The notes under the pieces: model-generated | The model's database searches: none | Seen by the model: only the letters and a program-made list of their open reading frames with translations | Told to the model about the DNA's origin: nothing | Assembly (NCBI GenBank): GCA_963070105.1 | Contig: OY718807.1 | Span: 7,603,983-7,667,982, forward strand | Source: Litomosoides sigmodontis | Lineage: Eukaryota > Nematoda > Chromadorea > Rhabditida > Onchocercidae | Length of the DNA: 64,000 nucleotides | Direction: 5' to 3' | Program-made: the position numbers and the translations under genes | Shown here: in pieces, positions 30,021-53,860 of the stretch | How positions within the stretch are numbered: position 1 is the first letter of the stretch | How the letters are laid out: the number at the start of each line of letters is the position of its first letter

Positions 30021-33000
30021 TACAATTTCTCACAGCAACTCGAAGTAAAAGCAGTTGTGGCAAGTAGGAGTTTTAGCATTCTAAACAGCTATTTTTATTC
30101 TATCGACCAGCTAATTTTATTCGGTATTTTGTGGAGCCTTGGTCTTGCGTTCATGGGTTAACGATTGTTAATAACAGCTTTGGATACCGGTGATAAATGA
30201 CGTCGAGTAATTTCCGGTATTTTCCATATTTTTACCGTTAAATTAGCACTTAGTGTTATCGCAAGCTGTTCTGATATGTTTTATTGTCTCATCCTATCTT
30301 TTTTACAAGCGGGTTAATTTGCTTAATCTTTTGTTCTTTCAATTTTCTCGAGCAAGCCTTCAAATTAGGCAATAGAGCACACGCACATATATTACCTCAT
30401 TTTCCTAATTTTTGGATGTTTGAAAAATTTTTTTACCTTCGTTTAAGCAAAGTAACTTCTTTACGAAGTGAATTTGAAGGCATGCATTGAGAGAAACAGT
30501 TTATACACTTAAACTGTAATTGAACTAAGCAGGTAAAAAAAAGCCATTGAGTAATCAAGTAGTTATTACAATGAAGTTGTCACCGGAAACATTGAGCGAA
30601 CTAGAATTTTTTCACATATCCTTGTATTTAATATCACTTGAGAATCAATAGTATTATCGTGGAGTAATATTATTTGGTTCGTAGATGATAGCAAATATAA
30701 ATTTCTAGTGTTTCTTCGATGAATGGCTTAGATTTAGGATTGCCGAAATAAAAACTGTGGCTGCGAAAAGAATTTAAAATACTGGATAAAAAAAAGGACG
30801 AAATAATTGGTTAACTAGATCCATCAATTTATTTTTCATAAAATACAGATAGAATTTGTGTAGTTTCATACGAAATCCCAGTGTGATTAATTGATAATGG
30901 ATAGAGCAGGGAATATTGTCTTATATATAGGAGCACTTATTACTATTATATGATATCAGTGTACTACCTCATTTGGAATTGAATTCGTGCATGTTTGGAT
31001 GTTGTATAAGTTCCGCTTGTCTTCAATGCAGATTTACAGCAAATTTAGTCATTTTCGTTTCAAAAGCGGGAAAAAAAATGGTGTCCAGCACTTATTGGTA
31101 TTAGTTGTTTGACATTTTCGCATATCTTTTCTCTCACGACTGGCTTCCTGCAGGTTTACTGTGCGTTCTTCCATAGAATTTATGAATGCAAAATTAGTCC
31201 AATGCTCGAGGAAAAGTGGTAAAGCCTTGCTTGCTAATCATTTTCCTTTTTTTTTTTGTTATAAATTGCAATTTAACATTGATTTTTCTTGTCATCCATT
31301 TGTAAGCTTTAAAATAACACTATTATCTTTCGAAGTCTTCTTTCTCTATTTCTTCGTAATTTTCCTTTCGTTGACTGCTTAAATTTTCCGTCCTCAAATG
31401 CTGCTTAAATAGTAATTCACTTCATTGTTCGCTTTTCTTCCTTCAATTTTTCATTGTTACGTTTACATCATGGAGTGCTGTGGTAAGCGTAACATTAATA
31501 ATTGAATGCTGCTTAGCCTTTTATTGAACAAAATTCAGCGCTTTAAAGTTTTTTTAAAAGAATTTTTAATTTCCATAATTTATTGACTTCTGATAAGAAT
31601 GCAGAATCTAGCCTATCACAGCACCCTACTCACTACTATGCAGTAGCGAGCTTATTGATTAATAGTTAAAATTAGAGTAAATCTTTCATATATGCCTTCC
31701 GAAGTCTTTCTTATAGACGAATAACTTTGGTTAGAAATTGATAATAACGAATCATTGAGCGCCTCTGTTTTCATCTTCACAAAATGCTATCATTGAGTGA
31801 ATTGAATAACTCTATGTTTTTAACTGCCATACTCAATTCAGTGTTTGTGCTTGTACCGTTATTGGTAATTCCGAAATCTTTATGTCATTCTAGATACCTA
31901 AACTTTTTTCTCATCTTATTGTCTAAAATTACTGCTGTCAAGGTTGACCAGTAATTTTTTATCGTCAGCGTGGTTTTTGATTATCCTTTAGGTTCTTCAT
32001 GTGAAGTCGGCATTTGTTGACTTTTTCTGTACGGAATCTAATTTGTCCCTTTGAAGCTAAAAGAGTGTGTTTTTTTTTGGCTTTTGAAAGTATGATTAAC
32101 TCGCATTTGGAAAGATTTTCGATGTATAAGTATTTCACTGGTGGCATAATCTTTTTTAATACAAAATTAATAAAACTATATAATTGCAGTATTGGATCCA
32201 GGATGCTTGTTTCAAAAAATAGATTTAAATGTGTTATATGCCACTTTTATTCTTGTAGACAAATTTATACTCTTCAATGGATCCCAAGTTATTCACGCTA
32301 TTATTTTAATGTTCTTTCATTATTTGGTATCACAGGTTTTCTTTAACCGGTTTGCTTCATAACGTACTATTCTCTATTATTAACAATAAAACAATTAAAT
32401 TCCTCTGTGCATTGCAAAGCATTGAAAGCATAAAAAATAGTTTTACAGTAATGGCGATGAAAGCCAAATGGCAGATCTTTAATTTTCGAGTAGTTTTCAT
32501 GGATTTGCACAAAGGCTTAACAGGAAAGCGATCGTTCAACTGACACTTTCGAAAGAGTTTCGTCTTCGTTCGCTCGAAGTTTACTAATTGAGCAAAATTT
32601 AGTAACAATCACTAGTTTGTTTATGTTCTACCTTTTTAAAAAATTTTTTTTTGCTTCCATTCCACTTACATTAGAAGTAGTAACCGGTATCTCTTCTTAA
32701 ATTTCAAATTCATTTAGAGTTATTATTATGAGCAGCCCTGAATTTTAAATTGCATGAAAAACTCATGAATACTGCTGGAAACAATTCATCCTATACGTTA
32801 AGTGTGTTGATACTCCTCTGCCCGAAATGATGATGTATTGCTGCCACTTGAATTGAATTTTTCATTAATAGTACTCGAATTTCACATTGATGATTGCTCC
32901 TTCAATACAAGTATGAATTGATAGTAAAGTGCTACTACTACTACTACTAGTTGTAGTAAGTAATAGTACTGCTATATGTACGTATCGAAACAAACGCGTT

Positions 33001-33771
33001 AAAATCCCTGGTTAGAGTTACTATTATTATTGTCCATCGTTGATGCAGTATTTCCTGCGGTGCAATTCGAGATCTTCACTTTTTATATATTTTCAAATAT
33101 TTCAGTTGGAATCAGCTGACTACTTAGTTAATGTTACGTTGTAGTAATGCATTCATTCCTTTCAAATTTCCGCAGCTGTTAGCATTGGTAAATGAAAAGT
33201 AGTTAGTTGGTGTATACATACATAAATTAAAATTTTCCATTCTGTTCTTTTCTTTTTTGATTAATTGAAATAAATGAATTTGACTTAATCTTTTCTGACT
33301 AATAAGTAGTGTTACTGCTGTAAAAGTGTGCTCATTTTCTTTCTTCTTTTAATAACAAGACTAATTTGAAATAATCTATGAATGCTTTTTTTAGGTCTAT
33401 TTTGCAACTTAAATTTTGAAGTGATATGCAAATTCAAGTAATTGCTCCTATCATAATTGTACTAAATATTAAGGTATTATTTATTATCAGAATTTTTTTT
33501 TTGACCTTCTTGGTAGCTATTTTGTTTCCACTTATCTATTCAATCTTCTTGCAACATCAAGCATCAAACACCATCTCAAATGGATCGTTTCTGATTTTTC
33601 TCTTAAAATTTCGATCAGATCATTGATTGCAAAACAGGTTAACATCTCATATTTTCTGTGTTCATTTCATGGAAGTGAGAAATTACTGAGAATAATGATA
33701 GAAGCAAGTGAAGTGGAAATGATCCATCTGAATTGCTTCAAACATTTGAATCAAACACTTCGAATTTGTAG
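30021..33771. other. intergenic, no gene chained
   Basis: AT-rich spacer between AMMECR1 and the Cys-rich gene. A hydrophobic start at 33426-33473 (MQIQVIAPIIIVLN, donor GTATTA, phase 0) could be the signal-peptide exon of the next gene. A (TAC)n-like stretch lies near 32934-32948. Confidence 0.4.
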
Positions 33772-36766
33772 ATGTCAGATGGATGTGCGGAGCAGTTGCA
33801 ACGATGTGCCATAATAACGGAGGAATACGAACGGCTCATACAAGAAAGCAAACGTTTTGCTTTCCGAAAATGCTTCCCCAAAGAAATGTATCAAAAACTT
33901 TCTATTTTTATTTTACAATTTAGGTAACTTCCAATTACACTCAAGCAATTAGCAGGAAAAGTTAAACATTTCATCAATTTTTTTACTGTAAATTTTTCTT
34001 GTCAAATTGCAGATGTAATTATGAGCTTGCATTGTTCGAGAATTGCTTTGAACAATCGATACGAGCAGTTCGTGCGTCATTTAATCGAGAAATTTTAAAA
34101 TCTGATAATTTCATTGATTCGGCACATCGATATTTGTCTGCTTTGGACGATTGCTTTGATAGTACAATGCAAGAGTTGGCACAATTTTCACATTTCAAGC
34201 CTACTTTAATTGATGGTAATAAAGAGAGGAATGATTTTTATTCGAAAATTAAATAATTGGAAATTTGCTTATAAATTTATCGATAATATAAATGAAATTA
34301 ACAAGAACTAAGTAAATTGTTTCTTTCTATGCCTAATAATGTAGAAATTAATTTCCTCTTCAGATATATTTTTATTTTTGTTTGTTTCTTGAATGAAAGT
34401 AATCTGATTGCAGAAGATGGAATTTACGCTCGTGCAATTTATAGTGTGGAATTTGCTGATAATCTTTGGGGCTTACCGCAATTAATTCCAACTCATCCAT
34501 ATCTCGAAAATTCCGCTACATTAGCTTGCTTAATTAGAGTTAGTTATTGAAATGTTAAATTATATTCCTCCTCCCCTCCTCTCCTCTCCACCTTGTGAAA
34601 ATTACTTTTTGAAAAGTACTTTCTATAAATTCACAAAAAGTTGTTGATGATGTTAGAAATCTGATAATTTACTTTTACATGAATACATTCATTTTTTGCC
34701 ACTTTTAACAATTAGCTAAGCAAAAGACTTAACTAGCATACTTTACATAAATATTTCGAGTAAGAAGATCGTTCCAGTAGCTAATTGCTGTTGCTGCTGT
34801 TGTAGGAGAAAACAGGACGAGTATTTGGTAATGGTATTAATAGGTTCATCGATTCAGCGGACATCAAACTGTATGTTCATTATTGAAATTTTAATTTTCC
34901 AATAAATTCGGACTCACATTTGAAGCATCAAAATTACATCACTTTTTTTTTTTTAAATGAAATTTCAGAAATAATGTGAACGATTCATGCCTTCTGGAGG
35001 AAAGTGAAATGCAGTGTTATCGTCAGCAACTTAGCAACGATAGATTTTATCTGAAACTGTTAATCGATAGAGAACATGTTATCAGATCATGCATTCGTAG
35101 GTGAAAATCATTATTCATTGCCATCATGAAAGAAATCATTTTAATTCCGTGATGCACAACTGTGTTTGTTTGAATTAACTAACTCATTCACTATTTCTGC
35201 TGCATGAAAAACAACAAACCTGAGCCTGAGCACTAGTCAGTGTCCAAGGTTGTTTTGTGTATTCAAAGAGTTGCAAATTTGAAATGTTGAAAATGCAGTT
35301 ACGGAATGAGAATTAAAATATATATTAAAAGAGATAAATTCAGTGCGACTTCAAACTACAATAAATATTGTTTTCGTAGTATTCGCTTACAAACGCAATG
35401 TCATCCAACCGATGCTTCTCGATTTCGGGCTTGTCTTTGTAGCGCTCGTGAAGAGTTTGAGAATCGTGTTCAAGCATCTATCTTACAGTGCGTCCGACAA
35501 AGTCATACGGATCATCTACGCTACGAGCGCAAACAGTTACAACGTCAATGGCGCGAGCAAAATCAACAAAACAAGCAACCTATCCTAAATACCGGTAAGA
35601 AGCAGTACGAATCTTCTTAAAGTTAAAAAATTTCCCTAGAAATTTTACATCATAATTACTGGCAAAAAAAAAGAATGAAAGTTTCAATTCATACAATACC
35701 TTCTCTTCCCATCACAGTATTTGAGTAAGTTTAGAAGCCGTACCACTCTACCCGGTTAAACAAGTAAAACCTATCTTAAATTTTCGGCCATTAAAATTTA
35801 TAGTTCCTACTAACTCAAACAGAAACGGTATGTCATAGCATTATCTCCGTCATTTTCTTCTAACTTAGTAGAGTACAGTCATTCATAAAAATTTCTAGCG
35901 GCAATTGGTACTTTAGAAAATGCAGTGACCATTGTTAGCACATGGTTTTGCAGTCTTTTAAGAAAAGTAAAATTCAAGACGAGCTACCAAATATGTCTAT
36001 TTCATACTGTCTAGAAACGTTGTGCATTAGAATGTGCTAATATCAAAATGCTCAATTTTACCACCACTTTGATATAATGAATTTTCTCATGTTTTTAAAG
36101 CTTCTCATGACATTCAGGAACAGTATGGAACGGTCAGTGTCTCTGCGCTTGTCCATATACCGTAAACAGCAAATAGATACCATAAACATATGTTATGGAA
36201 GTTCTTTTTTTTGAAAGGTACAGGTCATATTGATCGCCAGTACTGCATTCAAAAATATATTTTAAACTTATATGCTAATTAGTGCTTCAAAGTAAAGAAC
36301 GCTCGGTTAAAGATACAACAAAGATTTTGTGATAGGTTATTACCGGTTGCAAATTTTCATTAGTGTTAACACTGATAACATGATTGCTTCTACATCCTTT
36401 CTCAAGAAAAGGGTAAGGAGAAGTTCTGGGTTAAAAGAAATCAGCACTTGCAAAAATGATGACGGGATTTTATCGGTTAAAAAATCATTCCGTACATCTT
36501 AATTCCATCTTTTCCAATGCTTTTTTTTGCAAAATGTATTCGCAACAAAAAAGTTCCCAAAATTATTACTATGACGTGTGTTAAATCTGAAGAATAATTA
36601 TCAATAACAGTTGATGAAGAAATGAAACAGCGCATTTGTGTCAAAAATTCTTGAACTGTTAACATTGCTACAAGGTATTACTTATAGTACAACTAGTCAT
36701 TCAACTCAAACTATGATAGAGAATTCCATTCTCTTCTCCTACTTGCCATTGTCCATTCCAGGAAGC

Positions 36767-36787
<21 letters not shown>
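33772..36787 (+). CDS. cysteine-rich protein of unknown function, probably secreted, with two related modules
   Basis: Exons 33772-33923, 34013-34215, 34414-34538, 34806-34870, 34969-35100, 35380-35594 and 36762-36787 are all in phase and give about 305 residues ending in TAA. The first exon starts with ATG directly after an AG acceptor. Either that is the start (trans-splicing) or an upstream signal-peptide exon exists, perhaps at 33426. The Cys spacing is similar in two halves: C-x6-C-x21-C-x16-C-x8-C in the first and C-x8-C-x24-C-x9-C-x10-C-x1-C in the second. The C-terminal part is rich in Gln and Arg. If the donor at 35595 is not used, the protein ends at 35620 instead. I do not recognise the family, which looks nematode-type and extracellular. 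The final exon has an excellent pyrimidine tract before it. Confidence 0.65.
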
Positions 36788-42087
<5,300 letters not shown>

Positions 42088-42104
42088 CGAGTATGAAGTA
42101 GCAC

Positions 42105-42120
42105 TGAACCTGAAAACGAA
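42105..42120 (-). promoter_or_regulatory. 3' splice site before the endophilin start codon, possible trans-splice acceptor
   Basis: On the minus strand, CGTTTTCAG ends 22 bases before the ATG at 42087, with no upstream coding exon seen. Confidence 0.3.
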
Positions 42121-44077
42121 AATGATTTTAATGAAAAATTCAACACGAGCAAATTGCATGTGAGTCATGCCAACTTTACATGTAGCCAATCTATTTTTTC
42201 ATATTACGAAATTTCTCCTATAACTCTACCTAGTCATAGATTCCCTCTCTCTCTCTCTCACTCTCTTCAATTACCAATTGTTACACTCGTCTTCCACTAA
42301 TTATGCAATAATCAGGCCATGAGCGCCAGTCTGCTCAACTTCATCAGCCGACATCATTGCGCCCCCTTCTCCTCACCCTCTTCACCAATTCAATAGATCG
42401 ATGTGTTTCAGTTTATATGCTCACACATGCATCGCTATGAAATAGGACTATCTCAGTTGGAATGGAAAATTTTGTGGAAATTGCTGAGCGAAACAATGAA
42501 ATTTATTGATTGTTTAAAATTACTGGAATTGAAAAAATTCCGCTAACATATGAGAAGATAGTAAGTTATAGCTCAAATTCTATAAAATTATTTTTAAAAA
42601 AAATAATTAAAAAAATTATTATTTTCCATAAAAAGAAACAAAAATTTGCAAGGGTGAAAAATTCAACATTCATTTAACAATCGCTGATGTGTAGCAATTT
42701 TTAACTTATTCTTTCATTAGAAATTTAGCAATCGAAACAGATCATTGATTAGTGGTAATAAAATCAAAGAGTTTTTAGGCTACAGATGAATGTATAAAAT
42801 TAAAAAAATTCAGTAATGCATGGCATATTTGTGTGTGTCATTTCGGGCTTATTCACAAAGATCGATTCATTTCTCTCAAAAAACCAAGCATGTATGGTTG
42901 AATTTATTATCACTTTTTTTGAATAGACAAAAATCAGCTCATAGCTTAGCTTATAGAAAATTGCACGAGAAAATTTTAATGCTAATAATTTAACTGTTAG
43001 ATAAGATTGCACAGCAATAGTTATCACAATTCACTCGCCCATTGTATCAGTGAAGTAACTGAAAAAAAAACAAGGAAAAAACCAAGAAACCAAAACAAAA
43101 GGGAAAAAAACCAAACGAACAAAAGATCAATGAGGAGTTTTGCTTAAACCATAAGTTATGTCACTATTTTTTTTTAAACTGATAGAAAATTCACCATATA
43201 GCACCAAACCAGAACACTTCACTTAATTTCAATAATTTCTCAAATTTCTACCAATTTGAGCATGTTAATTTCGAATAAAATTTAGCATTTACAAATTGCT
43301 AATTGATTTTTGTTGACCAATAACAAAATGCTAGAAAAATAGATTATTAACAATTATCAATGGTAATTTTTAAAATTTTAAATTGTGCAAAGTTTGTAGA
43401 CAAAGGAGAGAGAGCAGAAAATGAAAAAAAAAAGCAAGCGATAATTATTCCAGCAATGTTATAGCTGTACAACTTGTTATCAGTAAACAAACAGTTCATC
43501 GATAGCACTCCAATCAATCAATCAATCACTCAATGCTATCACATAGTGATGATGAGCTTTGAAATAGGTAGAAAATTTAATTGAATTGAAAGTGCAAAAC
43601 ACTCACACTTAAACAGTTCTCCCACTTTCTAACAAAAATAATTGAAATTGGAAAGAAAAATGGAAGCATTAAAATGCAAACAAAATCAATTAATAATAAA
43701 TGAGTTGTTCTTACTTTCCACACACTCATTTTGTGACAGTTATTGTTGATGCGCGAAAATTTTTTGCCATTCAAATTGTTTATGGCTGAAAACGAAGTTA
43801 TCATAACTTAGTTTACAGCTAATAAAGCGGTCCATAGTCATTGCATTACTCGAGTAACTGAAATATGTCACTTGAATAAGTGTAAAATGCGTACGAAACG
43901 CCAATTGTAAAAACATATAAACACGCTAAATACATGCGCAAAATTTTGATCATTTTTAAATCAAAATTTAATAATTAACTTCAAAAAATGTAATGACAAT
44001 GAAACGCTTGCAGAATATATATGTACACACCACACACAAATATCACCATATATAACAGAAATCTCCATATATAACGA
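42116..44077. other. intergenic, no gene seen
   Basis: AT-rich spacer between the divergent endophilin and zinc-finger genes, with a TC run near 42241-42265 and an AATC repeat near 43511-43527. Confidence 0.5.
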
Positions 44078-46600
44078 CGGACATATTCAGGTTGACGTAA
44101 TGCTTGACGAGGTGAAGCCGAGAAATCTTTTGAATTTGAAAGGAGCTGAGGAGGAATGATTGCGGAAGGAATTGGGCGGAGAAGTGGACAAAAAGCGAAA
44201 GGTCAAAATGTTTCAATTACTTCTCTTCACTCTTCGACGAAGCATCAATGTAGTAGCTTTGGTTGCAATTTCATAGCAAACTTTGAATATCTCTGTGGCA
44301 CTAGAAGTACCACGCCACTTCCTACAAGCACTTAGCAGGCGACCACTTAGTGAGATGACGTAGTTTCGTTCAAGGACCGTTCAGTTACACACGTTCCTTC
44401 CGCTGAACCGCCGCACCATTGACAGTTAAGGCATTTGAAACCTAGTCGATCAAATTCCCTTCTACCCTCTCGTTGCTGTTGAAAGTGAATAAAATTTGCA
44501 ATGAACTTTTCGAAATGCAACTTCTTGCGGCCTCACAAAGGACAAGCTATTCTTCACGACAGACATGTCATCGCAGTGACGAAGTGATCCTGTAGCTGTA
44601 AGTTAAATCCAATTTCAATTCTTTAAACCATTTTTCAAGCATATTGTGCTGCGCGTCTGTTCTTTGACCGAACTTCGGCCATCGCATATTTTGCATATTT
44701 GTGAAAATTGTGAAGTGAATTTCTGTAAAAAATGCTATCAGCGCTTTGCATAAATTATTTTCTAATACAATGCTACAGCTAAAATTGAATTATTGGACAG
44801 AAGGAATTAAGCAGCGATTGCTGAGTTTCATTGTTGGGCGTAGGCTTGCCTTTTCATAACTTTGCATAAAAGGACCTCCGACAGTGCCAAAGCGAAGTTT
44901 TCGGGTTCTCTCCGCCAAGCAGTTTTTTAAATACTTTGTAAATTTCAGAATTGGTGGTAAACTGCGTCGATCAACATGTGCTTCTCACACTTCCTTCTCC
45001 TCTTCCTCGTTCACTCAAACACTCATCCTGCGGCAAGTTCATTGAAGCTTAGAGGACATTGTGACATTGTGCTATTTGTGATGAATAATTTCGTGTAATT
45101 TTAGCAAGCACAAACACAACCGCCAAATTCGATCGATTTGCTGCTGCCAGGTGCTGCGGCAAGTGACGGACAAATGGAATTTAAGGAGGAATTGCAGACG
45201 GAAGGATACGACGAAATGGAGACAGAATCACCCAACCTGCCATTTCACGGTGAGAACGCCGAATTAGACTTGCAGCACCGCCACGTCCCCTCAAAAAAAG
45301 TGCGGCGAGAGAAGAATTCAAAGGCTAGCGCCACGACGACGTGTGGTAGGAGTGTGAATTACAACTGTTCGGGATGCGGGAAACAGTTCGCTAAATTATC
45401 CTCATTGGTCAGTCATCAGAGGACCCATAAAAAGCAGTATGCTTGCTCAACGTGCGGAAGAAATTTTTCTCATTCATCGTCGTTGAACATACATATGAGG
45501 GGTCACACCGGTGAGAGGCCCTACGGCTGTTCGGTATGCAGTAAAGCGTTCCCTGACTTATCGACATTGATTGGTCATCTGAGAATTCATTCCGGTGAAA
45601 AGCCGTACAACTGCTCGCTTTGTGGGAGGACGTTCCGTCAGCCACCGCACTTGAAGGAACATCTGAGGATTCACACCGGTGAAAAGCCGTACAACTGCTC
45701 ACTTTGTGGGAGGACGTTTCGTCAGCCACCGCACTTGAAGGAACATCTGAGGATTCACACCGGTGAAAAGCCGTATAATTGTTCGAGATGCGGGAAAGCG
45801 TTCCGTCAATTATTCCATTTGAAACAGCATGAGGTTATTCACACCGGTTATAGGCCATACAACTGTTCGAAATGCGAGAAATCGTTTACTAGATTAGCGA
45901 ATTTGAAATTTCATCAGAGGACCCACACGGGTGAAACAAATCGCAGACGCGCTAAACGTGTGGAGTAGGTTTTTCTCATTCGTCGTCGTTGAACAACCGT
46001 ATGGGGCGTCACACCGGTGAAAGACCGTACGGTTTCCAGTAATCTCATTTGAGAAAACACATAAAGAATATTCATGGAAGTTAAAATCGGTGCAACAATC
46101 CGCGAAGCCTCCGAAAGGAAAGTCACAACAGTGCGCGGCATCCTTTCAACTGTTTTTTTAAAAGCATAAATTTGTGTAATTTTTCTGCTGTTAACATAAC
46201 TTTCTGCCACGTTTCAATGAATAAAATACGTTTTATCAAATATGAAATGACTCACTCACAAACACGCCGATCAATCACGCCGTAAATTTTATTTAGAAAA
46301 TGAGAACGGAATAAAATGCAGTGGATGATAATAGGTCATAGGCTAATGAAGTATATCACCCAAATTGAACAGCAATATTGCGACAGTAAGATGACGTCGG
46401 ACGACAAGGTCAAGCTTCGCGGTTACTGTCCTTTGATGGTGTACAATTTCACTTTTCGTTGACCGATTTGCTGTTGAAAGTGACCACGCAAAGTTTGCGA
46501 TAGTTACGATTCAGTTCCAAAGCTTTCTTAAATATGACTGATTCAGTTGCTTACCTTTACTCTTTTCTTTCAATTTTCATTTATCCTTTTTCCTGAAATT
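44078..46600 (+). repeat. duplicated unit, copy A (zinc-finger gene with flanks)
   Basis: This segment matches 53861-56215 in the same orientation, at an offset of 9630 bases over most of its length. It carries the zinc-finger gene, its upstream region (with a GTAAGT donor at 44598) and its 3' flank. Relative to copy B it has about 150 extra bases at 44120-44294 and a small insertion near 46441. Non-coding and coding parts are about equally similar, so the whole block was duplicated recently or kept similar by gene conversion. Confidence 0.9.
45105..45968 (+). CDS. seven-finger C2H2 zinc-finger protein, copy A
   Basis: An open frame from a 3' splice site at 45104 to TAG at 45968, 287 codons; the first internal ATG is at 45174. 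An acidic N-terminal part (EEL, DEMETESP) and a basic patch (KKVRREKNSK) precede seven C2H2 fingers joined by TGEKPY-type linkers, so it is probably a nuclear DNA-binding regulator. Fingers 4 and 5 are identical in sequence (YNCSLCGRTFRQPPHLKEH). An upstream exon 44976-45032 (start MCFSHFLLLFLVHS) with a perfect GCAAGT donor would join in phase to 45105. It looks like a signal peptide, which is odd for this protein class, so it may be chance or a second start. A poly(A) signal AATAAA lies at 46220-46225. Confidence 0.85.
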   Translation, partial: QAQTQPPNSIDLLLPGAAASDGQMEFKEELQTEGYDEMETESPNLPFHGENAELDLQHRHVPSKKVRREKNSKASATTTCGRSVNYNCSGCGKQFAKLSSLVSHQRTHKKQYACSTCGRNFSHSSSLNIHMRGHTGERPYGCSVCSKAFPDLSTLIGHLRIHSGEKPYNCSLCGRTFRQPPHLKEHLRIHTGEKPYNCSLCGRTFRQPPHLKEHLRIHTGEKPYNCSRCGKAFRQLFHLKQHEVIHTGYRPYNCSKCEKSFTRLANLKFHQRTHTGETNRRRAKRVE

Positions 46601-47010
46601 TCAAATCTGAGTAATTTTGGGTTGGAATTGAGGGTAGGTAAAGGGTGTAAAGCTTGGGACGAAAATTGCACAGGTGAGGGTAGGCATATCAAAGGTCAGG
46701 CGAGGTTTGTTAATAAGGAAGTATTGACGTGTTGGGATTGACAATAGAAGAAAGGTTGACGTAACAGGTTCTATGTTTATATACCTTTCGATGTGGTTAC
46801 TAATAGCAACCAATTTTGAGCAAAAATTTTGATTTCGCAAATTCTAGAGAGGGAGAGCGAAAAAGAGAGAGAGGGAGAGAGAGAGAGTTGTGAATAATGC
46901 AAGTGTGTTCGAATTAAATTAATTGGAACGCTTAATAAACTTCAACCTTTTTCGTTAATTCTTCGAATTTTTTCACTGTTTACTATTTAAAGTAATTTAG
47001 CGATGAAAAT
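46601..47010. other. spacer upstream of the IFT80 gene
   Basis: AT-rich, with a (GA)n run at about 46848-46890. No gene seen. Confidence 0.5.
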
Positions 47011-47020
47011 CGTTTTACAG
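47011..47020 (+). promoter_or_regulatory. 3' splice site before the IFT80 start codon, possible trans-splice acceptor
   Basis: CGTTTTACAG ends 16 bases before the ATG at 47037, with no upstream coding exon visible. Confidence 0.35.
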
Positions 47021-47036
47021 GAAGACAGCCGTTCAG

Positions 47037-53521
<6,485 letters not shown>

Positions 53522-53860
53522 AAATTTATTTCTGTGGAAGTCGCTGAAATTTTATTCATTATTTTGCAAGCATTTAAAATTAATAATCAGAAGAAAAATT
53601 TGTGAAATTTTCTTGTATAGTAATTAGAAGAGCTCTGAACGGTTTCTTAAAGCCATCCTGTCGCTGTAAATGAATGAATGCTTAAATAAAATATTAATGT
53701 TAGCCATTTTTCGATCATTGTAGTAGCAAAGTGCACCCCCAAGTACTGACTGTATCAAACCCTATTTATGATAGGAAAAAATATTAACCATCCATTCCTC
53801 CACCTGTGAAGTAATTGTAAAAAGAAGCCGATAAAAAGCTAAAAAATATCGCGATATTAA
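53522..53860. other. spacer between IFT80 and duplicated unit B
   Basis: IFT80 3' flank, with AATAAA-type signals near 53684. Nothing else seen. Confidence 0.5.

Noticed and set aside
31965..32346. Overlapping basic open frames on both strands
   Set aside because: No splice context and no recognisable motif in an AT-rich spacer.
45409..45729. Minus-strand open frame over the zinc fingers, and its twin at 55039-55332
   Set aside because: Antisense shadow of the repeated finger codons.
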